DNA from: Candidatus Poribacteria bacterium
GTDB taxonomy: Bacteria > Poribacteria > WGA-4E > PCPOR2b
Reading direction: 5' to 3'
Length of the DNA stretch: 42,465 nt
Assembly: GCA_021295755.1 (NCBI GenBank)
Contig: JAGWBT010000069.1
Coordinates: forward strand, 1 to 42,465
Positions 15,612 through 22,472 of this stretch are shown here, piece after piece. The stretch's first letter is position 1. Each line of letters opens with the position of its first letter. The notes beneath the pieces are model-generated. The model was not told the DNA's origin, did not search any database, and saw only the letters and a list, made by a program, of their open reading frames with translations. Made by a program: the position numbers and the translations under genes.

Positions 15612-16457
15612 TTAATACTCAACGCGTGGACGGACGACCGTCTCTCCATCCTCTTCGAGCAAGGGGCGATTGTAGATGTAGGGCGGCTCCAGCAGTGCAC
15701 GCTGCGCCTCGGTCAACTCATCAGCCCATTCGGGGAACGTTACATCATAGTAACCACCGGCATAATGTAGGTACTTCGGCGAGTATCGAACGAGCAACGA
15801 ACGGCGTTCGTGCTCATGGTTCTTCCAAGGCAGCGTTCCATGAATCGTTGCCTCGTTAAAGATAATCATGTCGCCTGCTTTGGCCGGAACGTTATAGACA
15901 ATCTCCTGATTGGCTTCCCACTCCCTGATCTCCTTCGGGCAGGGGAAATTTGCCTTGTGACTTCCCGGCACGACACAGAGTCCTCCGTCTCCCTCCTCGA
16001 CATCTGCAAGCTGATACTGGAGCACCACCATCCCGCAACGCATCTGTCCGTTGGTGTAGATGTAGTATGCCGCACCAAAAAAGTGATGATTAGTTGCGCC
16101 GTGAAGAAGCAAGCCTTCGGTGCCGGGGTCAGAAGTCAGGATAAAGGGGGAATGATCCAACCGCCAGCCTCGTCCGTGGATTGCGTCTAGGTAGGGAATT
16201 GCCTTCTTATGGACGATGATATCTCGAAATGGTTGGCACCACGGCTTGGGCCATGACAACATGCCAGTAAACATACCGCGTTTGTGCGTTCCGGCGAGTG
16301 TTTTGGACTCACCCACAGCTGAGTTATCGTCTTCAACCTGTTTATCGAGATTCGCGTCAACAGCGGCGTTGAGAGCATCAACTTCCTCTGATGTCAGAAC
16401 ATCTTTCACCACAAGAAAACCCTGTAAATCAAATAAGAATTTTTCGCGTTCGTTCAT
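15612..16457 (-). CDS. Phytanoyl-CoA dioxygenase (PhyH) family protein, first copy
   Basis: The 281-residue product is a member of the PhyH Fe(II)/2-oxoglutarate dioxygenase superfamily. It shows the N-terminal FDLQGFLVVKDVLTSEEVDAL, the core GDGGLCVVPGSHKANF, then GDMIIFNEATIHGTLPW with the distal iron histidine (H206), and RRSLLVRYSP with the 2-oxoglutarate arginine. The proximal ligand motif, normally H-x-D, reads LLLHGATNHHF (H119-x-A121), so the iron site may differ or use a nearby residue. ATG 16457 is chosen because GGAAGGAGAAAG is directly upstream; an earlier ATG lies at 16481. It converges with the YibE/F gene across 39 bases. The substrate is unknown; such enzymes hydroxylate lipids and small metabolites. 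Confidence 0.85.
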   Translation of the reverse strand: MNEREKFLFDLQGFLVVKDVLTSEEVDALNAAVDANLDKQVEDDNSAVGESKTLAGTHKRGMFTGMLSWPKPWCQPFRDIIVHKKAIPYLDAIHGRGWRLDHSPFILTSDPGTEGLLLHGATNHHFFGAAYYIYTNGQMRCGMVVLQYQLADVEEGDGGLCVVPGSHKANFPCPKEIREWEANQEIVYNVPAKAGDMIIFNEATIHGTLPWKNHEHERRSLLVRYSPKYLHYAGGYYDVTFPEWADELTEAQRALLEPPYIYNRPLLEEDGETVVRPRVEY

Positions 16458-16506
16458 CTTTCTCCTTCCAATACCGAACATAGTTGCAACTGAAGTGTAA
16501 GCAATA

Positions 16507-16753
16507 AACCAATGGTGCTAGTTTGCAGCTCTTGATAACCTGAAACGTGATACCTGAAATGCCGTTCTCCCAATAATCGGGAACGGGTCGGGACGTGAAA
16601 AGTATGGGTTCGTTGTTTTATTTAGCCTCAGCGGGGCGACATGTGTATCCGAGGGGGAGAACGTAAGAAGAATGAGTGAACCAACCAACTAATGAACCAA
16701 TAAACTCTTGAACAATGTGGAAACGACTTTCTCGCTAACTAGCACCAAAGGTT
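16507..16753. mobile_element. Family D inverted-repeat element, copy 1 (247 bp)
   Basis: The element starts AACCAATGGTGCTAG and ends CTAGCACCAAAGGTT, 15-base inverted ends with two mismatches. It is flanked on both sides by AATA, a possible 4-base target duplication. Inside are AGCGGGGCGACATGTGTATC and a run of GAACCAACCAACTAATGAAC-type repeats, with no reading frame. A second full copy is at 34086-34317 and a truncated third at 40540-40614. It separates the divergent dioxygenase and Gfo/Idh genes. Confidence 0.78.
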
Positions 16754-16845
16754 AATAATGATAGACGTTTTGCCCCTGTCGTCATCATACTAAAAAGCAC
16801 CGCATCTGTCAAATCCTTTTTTGGGCAGGCCTCGGAAAAAAGACG

Positions 16846-16874
16846 TTGACTCACCACTCAATCCGATGTAGAAT
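16846..16874 (+). promoter_or_regulatory. Sigma-70-type promoter for the Gfo/Idh-PhyH genes
   Basis: TTGACT (16846-16851) and TAGAAT (16869-16874) are separated by exactly 17 bases, each one change from consensus. Transcription would start near 16881, leaving a leader of about 75 bases before the ATG at 16957, which has AAAGGAG ten bases upstream. This is the best promoter match noticed in the window. Confidence 0.6.
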
Positions 16875-16956
16875 GAGACGATGGATTATCCATTAATTAA
16901 GGTTTGTTTATTTTGAAAAACGGGCGTGCCCCGTTCCACAACAAAGGAGCATACAG

Positions 16957-17988
16957 ATGAGCAACGATACAATTCGTGTAGGTGTTGTCGGCGCTGGCGC
17001 AAACACAAGAACACACCATATTCCAAAACTCCAAGCCATTGACGGCGTCGAGGTTATCAGTGTCTGCAACCGTAGCCGGGAATCTTCCGAAAGGGTCGCG
17101 CAGGAATTCGGTATCCCGACAATCTACGAAAATTGGCAGGAGTTGGTCGCGGCGTCCGATACAAATGCGATCGTTATCGGCACTTGGCCCTATATGCACT
17201 GTCGTGTCACATTGGCCGGGTTAGCAGCAAACAAACATGTGATGTGTGAAGCACGAATGGCGATGAACGCACAGGAAGCGCACGCGATGCGCAACGCCGC
17301 CCGTGAAAACACGCATCTGGTCACGCAGATCGTCCCGTCACCGTTCTCGCTGCGTGTGGACAACACTATCAGACGCCTCCTCGCTGACGGTTATATTGGT
17401 GATGTTTATGCGGTTGAAGTTCGTGCTGGTGGCACGTTCTTGGAACCTGACGCACCCATGCACTGGCGCGATGACTTTAACCTGAGTGGGTTCAATATCA
17501 TGAGCATGGGAATCTGGTACGAGGCGTTGTTGCGTTGGGTCGGTGAGGCGACCGAGATCATGGCGATGGGGAAAACCTATGTCAGAATGCGCAAGGATGA
17601 TGACGGTATCATGCGTCCTATTAGGATTCCACAGCATATCGACATCGTTGCGGACATGGCGTGTGGTGCACAGCTGCACGTACAGGTTTCCAATATCGCA
17701 GGTTTGGTTGATGGTCCCGAAGCGTACATCTTTGGCAGTACAGGCACCTTGCGGTTTGCCAATAACAATCTATACGGTGGACAGAACGGTGACGACGCAC
17801 TTACGGAGATTCCCATCCCTGCTGAAGAGGAAGGTGGATGGCGAGTAGAAGAAGAGTTTGTCAGCGCAATCCGTGGAAATGAAGTCATCACCCATACGAA
17901 CTTTGAAGATGGCGTAAAATATATGGAATTTACCGAAGCCGTTACGCGCAGTATGACGAGCGGCAAAGCCATATCGCTACCGCTGTAA
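16957..17988 (+). CDS. Gfo/Idh/MocA family NAD(P)-dependent oxidoreductase
   Basis: This 343-residue protein opens with a Rossmann fold, IRVGVVGAGANTRTHHIPKL, and has the family's YENWQELVAASDTNAIVIGTW segment, a MHWRDDFNLSGFNIMSMG stretch in the C-terminal beta-sheet domain, and a closing VTRSMTSGKAISLPL. The usual E-K-P motif, whose lysine helps catalysis, reads HVMCEARMAMN, with arginine in place of lysine. This suggests altered chemistry or substrate. Members oxidise or reduce sugars, inositols and their derivatives. The start is well supported by AAAGGAG. The dioxygenase gene follows 80 bases downstream and is probably co-transcribed. Confidence 0.9.
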   Translation: MSNDTIRVGVVGAGANTRTHHIPKLQAIDGVEVISVCNRSRESSERVAQEFGIPTIYENWQELVAASDTNAIVIGTWPYMHCRVTLAGLAANKHVMCEARMAMNAQEAHAMRNAARENTHLVTQIVPSPFSLRVDNTIRRLLADGYIGDVYAVEVRAGGTFLEPDAPMHWRDDFNLSGFNIMSMGIWYEALLRWVGEATEIMAMGKTYVRMRKDDDGIMRPIRIPQHIDIVADMACGAQLHVQVSNIAGLVDGPEAYIFGSTGTLRFANNNLYGGQNGDDALTEIPIPAEEEGGWRVEEEFVSAIRGNEVITHTNFEDGVKYMEFTEAVTRSMTSGKAISLPL

Positions 17989-18068
17989 TCAGAAGTCGAA
18001 AAAAGCAACCGGTTTGTATAATCTCGCCGTGAGACATTGAAGGCACAATTGTTAGAAAGGGGGAACCG

Positions 18069-18911
18069 ATGAATATCGTCACAACCGACTGGCGAACGCT
18101 ATCGCCGCCTGAACAGATTCGTCACCTTGAGGTCGAAGGCTATGTGGTGCTCCCTGATGCGCTAACGCCAGAGCAGCTTGAGCAACTCCGAGAGGAGACC
18201 GCGCAACTCCCCACTGAGCACAGCAGCTACCATGACCGACAGGGTAACGCTACCTGTCAACCCCAGTGGCATGGACGTGCTTTGGGCGAACTGATCGCCA
18301 ATCCACCGGTTATCGATTTTTTGGAGCGTGTAATTGGACAGGATATCATCTTCTTCAGTGGCGGCTACCGATACTACGAACCGGGCGCAATTGGTGTCGC
18401 TATGCACACCGACGGCTATCCGTACGGCTCAAACCTCGGCGGTTACCTCTGGACAGCCCCAGTGATTGTCCGCGTTTCATACTATCTGGATGATCTGACC
18501 CCGGAGAACGGTCCTTTCCGCCTCCTTCCACGCTCACATCTCTGTCTTCATCCCGATGCACAACCTTATATCCGGTACGACGCCCATCCCGAAGAGGTCG
18601 CGCTCCCAGCGAAGGCGGGCGACGCGGTGTTTTTTGGTCCCCGAATCTTCCATGGTGCCCATCCGTACAAGGGAGCAACTGGCATACGTCGAGTGTTGCT
18701 TTACGGCTATCGTCCCGCGTGGGCGTCGCCTGTCCAACCTGTGGACGAATGGGATCCAGAGGATTTAGCGAAAACTCCCGATATTGCACGTCGTTTCCTC
18801 CAGCCGCTCAACACCAAAGGTTGGAGCTGGGAGCTTGACCATCGTCCAGAGGACATGTTCGGGCGCGACGGTGCCGGTGTAAACCCAAGTCGGTGGGGGA
18901 ACGTCGATTAA
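18069..18911 (+). CDS. Phytanoyl-CoA dioxygenase (PhyH) family protein, second copy
   Basis: The 280-residue protein has a full PhyH iron site: proximal H113-T-D115 in AMHTDGYPYGS, distal H195 in FFGPRIFHGAHP, and an arginine pair in TGIRRVLLYGYRP for 2-oxoglutarate. The N-terminal EVEGYVVLPDALTPEQLEQL is typical, as is NGPFRLLPRSHLCL before the distal histidine. It should be an active Fe(II)/2-oxoglutarate dioxygenase of unknown substrate, acting in the cytoplasm. GAAAGGGGG lies upstream of the ATG. It follows the Gfo/Idh gene closely; together they may process a sugar- or lipid-like compound. It is only distantly similar to the copy at 15612-16457. Confidence 0.9.
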   Translation: MNIVTTDWRTLSPPEQIRHLEVEGYVVLPDALTPEQLEQLREETAQLPTEHSSYHDRQGNATCQPQWHGRALGELIANPPVIDFLERVIGQDIIFFSGGYRYYEPGAIGVAMHTDGYPYGSNLGGYLWTAPVIVRVSYYLDDLTPENGPFRLLPRSHLCLHPDAQPYIRYDAHPEEVALPAKAGDAVFFGPRIFHGAHPYKGATGIRRVLLYGYRPAWASPVQPVDEWDPEDLAKTPDIARRFLQPLNTKGWSWELDHRPEDMFGRDGAGVNPSRWGNVD

Positions 18912-18959
18912 GTCTAATGCGTCATTGTATCAAATCTCCTGAAGGAGGGGGCGTATCGT

Positions 18960-20990
18960 ATGAAATCCATCCGGTTTAAGTCCCTGAGTGTGAGTTGGGT
19001 GAACAGCACTACTCACCCAACTCAAGTTATACTGTGCCAGAGACTTGAAATACTTGCTTTAGTTATAGCTATAGGAATTACGCAGTCCGCTTGCCTTTCA
19101 ACAAACACCTACAAATTAGCGGAACAGCGCGTCCATGAGAGGGACTATCAAGGTGCGATTGACATCTACCAAGCGATAATTAACAGCAAGCCGAGCACAT
19201 CAGACGCACGCAAAGCACAACTAGCCATTGCCGAATTACACATTGATAAAATAGATCAACCAGAGGTGGGAGTGAGGCTGTATCAAGATCTGATCGCCTC
19301 TACACCTGACAGTGAGGAGACTGTAGAAGCATACTATCGTTTGGGATTTTACTATTTCAAAGCGATGGACTATGAATCGGCACAGAAATCCTTTGACGCT
19401 ATTGTCAACCAATTTCCACACCTTGAGCGCAGCCAGAACGCACAACTGATGCTTGCAAAGAGCCACGAAAATGCGCAAAACTTTGAGAAAGCAGTGGAGA
19501 TCTACGACAATGTCGCATATCGCCATCCCAATACGAAGCGTGCAAGTCAAGCACTCATCAATAAAGCCCGTATTCAGAAAGACTTTCTAAAGGATACGGA
19601 CGACGCCAAGCGAACGTATCAATTTCTGGTCAAACGCTACGGAAGAATCGCAGACGCTGGAGAAGCAATTCAACAGGCAAAGCAGGAACTCCGATCAATG
19701 GGGGCAAGTATCCCTGAACCGGATTCGCTGTTAACGACAAAGTATGAACGCCTGTCAGAAAAGCGAAAAGAACGTCGTGAACAAGACCGTCTGAAGAATA
19801 GAGTTACCCTTAGTCCGGTAATGGATGATGCAAACTTAGCTATAGAATCCGGTTTTGACGTAAGTCTTCAAGAAGTCATGCAAGGTGTAGGACCAATTCG
19901 ATTGGATGAGCAGGGTGCGCATTATAATGCCATGCTGATGATGGCTACCGGTATGTTCCAAGCCGAGAATTATCAGGAGGCAGGGGCATTATACCACCGA
20001 GGAATCAAGATCGCAGCTCAGAATGAGGCAAGGGTAGATCCATATCACTACGTGTCCCTGTCCGTCTGCTACCGCAAGATTGGATTGCATCAGCGTGCAC
20101 GTCAAGTGTTGAAAGAAGCGTTAAAAAAAGACAAAAGGATTCTTGATTCCATCATCGTATCGGGTTCGAACCACTATGTCAAGGGGGAGTACAAAAAAGC
20201 AATTGAGATCTATAGTTCTATCTTAGGACTGAGTTCTAACAAAACGCCGGGGCTTTACTGGAGACTTGGCTTGGTTTACCAGAAGATGGGGGAAGTGGAA
20301 AAGGAACGAGAATACTTTGAACGCGCTATCGCCGCTGATACGGACTACACCGATGCGCTTCAAAGCCTTGCTGAAGTACTTCACTATCGGCTGAACGATA
20401 CAGCGAACGCCGAAATCTTCCAAAGTCTTGTTGATGCACAAGGCCATAATACCCTCTCCATCGAAACAACCTATGCCGGCGAAAAAGCACTGGCGGATAT
20501 CTGTTACAAGTATGGCAACTACCCCCGCGCAAAATTGAAATACGCAGCTGCTGTGCGAATCGCGCAACGCGCAAAAAGAAGTGCTACTAGCAAAGTCAAA
20601 GAGCGAATACTCAAGAACCAGAGCATTTACGCGATGGTTCATGCTGCGATGGCTGCGTACAAGAGTGGAGGAGAAGATGAAGCGCAAGTGATGATAGATA
20701 CGCTCACTACCGAGTATCCAGAACACTCGCTGATACTATACGGGCACGGGCAGCTTGCTATGCTAAAAGGAGAGGTAGATATCGCACTTGCTGCCTTTAA
20801 CGCCTCTATGAAGAAAGATCCGCATTCGGATATCGTACCTCTTTCGCTTGGTGAATACTACCTGTCACAAGGATTCGCGGATGATGCCGTAGCGTTATGG
20901 GAGGAATTCATCAAAACCAATCCCAATCCGAATCACCATCATCGTGTACAACTTCGCCTCAAACCAGTCAAGGCTAAACTAAAGCAGTAA
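18960..20990 (+). CDS. TPR-repeat lipoprotein
   Basis: The 676-residue protein has a hydrophobic segment LEILALVIAIGITQSAC ending in a lipobox cysteine (C45), predicting lipid anchoring. At least ten tetratricopeptide-like repeats follow, for example YQGAIDIYQAIINSKP, YESAQKSFDAIVNQFP, FEKAVEIYDNVAYRHP and YKKAIEIYSSILGLSS, in two blocks split by a charged stretch (KRKERREQDRLKNR, about residues 265-285). The first block resembles the BamD/YfgL-type outer-membrane assembly folds. It probably scaffolds envelope proteins; the partner is unknown. AAGGAGGGGG supports ATG 18960, but the region before the signal core is unusually long (30 residues) and holds a perfect hairpin. Confidence 0.83.
   Translation: MKSIRFKSLSVSWVNSTTHPTQVILCQRLEILALVIAIGITQSACLSTNTYKLAEQRVHERDYQGAIDIYQAIINSKPSTSDARKAQLAIAELHIDKIDQPEVGVRLYQDLIASTPDSEETVEAYYRLGFYYFKAMDYESAQKSFDAIVNQFPHLERSQNAQLMLAKSHENAQNFEKAVEIYDNVAYRHPNTKRASQALINKARIQKDFLKDTDDAKRTYQFLVKRYGRIADAGEAIQQAKQELRSMGASIPEPDSLLTTKYERLSEKRKERREQDRLKNRVTLSPVMDDANLAIESGFDVSLQEVMQGVGPIRLDEQGAHYNAMLMMATGMFQAENYQEAGALYHRGIKIAAQNEARVDPYHYVSLSVCYRKIGLHQRARQVLKEALKKDKRILDSIIVSGSNHYVKGEYKKAIEIYSSILGLSSNKTPGLYWRLGLVYQKMGEVEKEREYFERAIAADTDYTDALQSLAEVLHYRLNDTANAEIFQSLVDAQGHNTLSIETTYAGEKALADICYKYGNYPRAKLKYAAAVRIAQRAKRSATSKVKERILKNQSIYAMVHAAMAAYKSGGEDEAQVMIDTLTTEYPEHSLILYGHGQLAMLKGEVDIALAAFNASMKKDPHSDIVPLSLGEYYLSQGFADDAVALWEEFIKTNPNPNHHHRVQLRLKPVKAKLKQ
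18991..19024 (+). other. Perfect 12-bp hairpin inside the lipoprotein start region
   Basis: TGAGTTGGGTGA (18991-19002) and TCACCCAACTCA (19013-19024) form a perfect 12-base stem with a 10-base loop, about 30 bases inside the lipoprotein gene. In mRNA it could affect early translation. It may also be a small inserted repeat, as it encodes part of the unusually long region before the signal peptide core. Confidence 0.6.
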
Positions 20991-21082
20991 GGCTCATACA
21001 AAAAGAAAGTGCAAAACGCGAACAGAAACCGAGTTTTGCCGAAAGAACTCGGTTTCTGTTGCACCATTTCTGAACATGAGCC
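20991..21082. terminator. Compound hairpin between convergent genes, likely bidirectional terminator
   Basis: Immediately after the lipoprotein stop, AACAGAAACCGAGTT (21021-21035) pairs perfectly with AACTCGGTTTCTGTT (21046-21060) over a 10-base loop. An outer pair, GGCTCAT (20991-20997) and ATGAGCC (21076-21082), encloses it. The position between two convergent genes suits a transcript end for both, although no long T-run follows. The same core stem recurs at 38470-38502, so it is also a dispersed repeat. Confidence 0.6.
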
Positions 21083-21133
21083 AAGCAGTAAAACCCAAGC
21101 CGATTTTATTCTTTACGTATCACGCATCACATA

Positions 21134-22408
21134 TCACAAACGCATATCCTCCGGCAAGTCACACATCTCCGCCATGGGACCGAAAATTCCTGTGACATCC
21201 TTTCGATATACATTTCCGCTGAGGATGTCAACAATGCCCTGCTGACATTCTGGAAACCGTCCCAAAAATCTTGCAAAACTGAAGTCTTTTGTATAGAAGG
21301 CGTAAACCAACTTACGGATTGCCTCCATTCCCGCAACAAATTCTGTGCCGAACCTTCCCAACTGCTCCGCTGAAAAATCCTCCTTTTCCAATGCTTCATT
21401 AATGGTGTCCGCTGCCATTTCGCCGGATTTAAGTGCGAGAAATAATCCAGAGGAGTAAACGGGATCCAGAAACCCAAAGGCATCCCCCACTAACACCCAT
21501 CCATCTCCAGCCATACGGTTGGCGCGATATGAAAAGTCCTTTGTGACCTTGACCGGGAACAGTTGCTTGGCATCAGCAAGACGTGGCTTCAAGGCAGGGC
21601 ACTTCGCGAGTTCTTCGTCAAAAATCGCTTGATGGGAAAGAGTGCCATCACTCCCCCTTCGGTCTTGCAGGAGATAGTCCAAATCACCCACAACCCCTAT
21701 ACTCACTCGATCGTGCGGGAGCGGAATAGACCAGAACCATGAATCCTTGCTCTCTGTGTGGAGAATTAGCGTCGCGCCTTCGTCAATTCCCTCGTCCCGA
21801 ATCCCGCCCTCAAAATGGGTGAAGATTGACGCTTTTTTCAGCGTTGGTTCTATGGTGTTTATCTTCAACTTCCGCGAAATTAGGGCGCTTTGACCTGTCG
21901 AATCCACAACCACCTTAGCTGGGAGTTCGGCTATCCGTCCATCCCCAAGTTTTGCTCGGACACCAACAGCTTTTTCCCCTTCAAACAACACCTCGTGCAC
22001 ACTGACACCGCGCTGAACTTCCACCCCTTTTTCCTGCGCGTTTTCGAGCAGCATCTGGTCAAACTCGCTGCGTAACACCTGCCAAGTCATAGAAGACTCG
22101 TGGGGATCGTTGCGAAAAAAATAGAAGGGTGCAGACGCTTTACCAGAACTGGCATAAAACTGAACACTATACTTTTCGGGAAAATGGCTGGCTTTCAGTT
22201 TTTTGATAACCCCCAATCGCTTAAATGTCCAGTAAGTCGCTGGCATCAGCGATTCGCCCACCTTAAACTGAGGAGACTTATCGCGCTCCAAAAGCAGCAC
22301 CCGATGACCTTTTTCTGCTACCAGTGTTGCAGTAGTGCTACCCCCAGGTCCACCACCGACGACGATTACATCATAACTTTCGTTTTTAGTTGCATCTTTT
22401 TTTTTCAT
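21134..22408 (-). CDS. FAD-dependent halogenase-like/geranylgeranyl-reductase-family oxidoreductase
   Basis: The 424-residue flavoprotein has the FAD loop VVGGGPGGSTTATLVAEKG (about residues 16-34), FKVGESLMPATYWTF (49-62), and the second FAD motif VLVGDAFGFLDPVYSSG (305-321). At 224-229 it carries W-F-W-S-I-P, matching the W-x-W-x-I-P signature of flavin-dependent halogenases. It may thus halogenate a small aromatic; geranylgeranyl reductase-like or simple monooxygenase activity is the alternative. ATG 22408 lies just after the gspD stop; a longer frame would start inside gspD. It is the last gene of the T2SS-directed string, 64 bases after gspD, and a flavin reductase partner is not nearby. 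Confidence 0.8.
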   Translation of the reverse strand: MKKKDATKNESYDVIVVGGGPGGSTTATLVAEKGHRVLLLERDKSPQFKVGESLMPATYWTFKRLGVIKKLKASHFPEKYSVQFYASSGKASAPFYFFRNDPHESSMTWQVLRSEFDQMLLENAQEKGVEVQRGVSVHEVLFEGEKAVGVRAKLGDGRIAELPAKVVVDSTGQSALISRKLKINTIEPTLKKASIFTHFEGGIRDEGIDEGATLILHTESKDSWFWSIPLPHDRVSIGVVGDLDYLLQDRRGSDGTLSHQAIFDEELAKCPALKPRLADAKQLFPVKVTKDFSYRANRMAGDGWVLVGDAFGFLDPVYSSGLFLALKSGEMAADTINEALEKEDFSAEQLGRFGTEFVAGMEAIRKLVYAFYTKDFSFARFLGRFPECQQGIVDILSGNVYRKDVTGIFGPMAEMCDLPEDMRL

Positions 22409-22472
22409 CGGTTCCGTATTTGCCTCATCGCAACCCAAGTTGCTATCTAGGTGAAGCGGAGGGGAAGTTACA

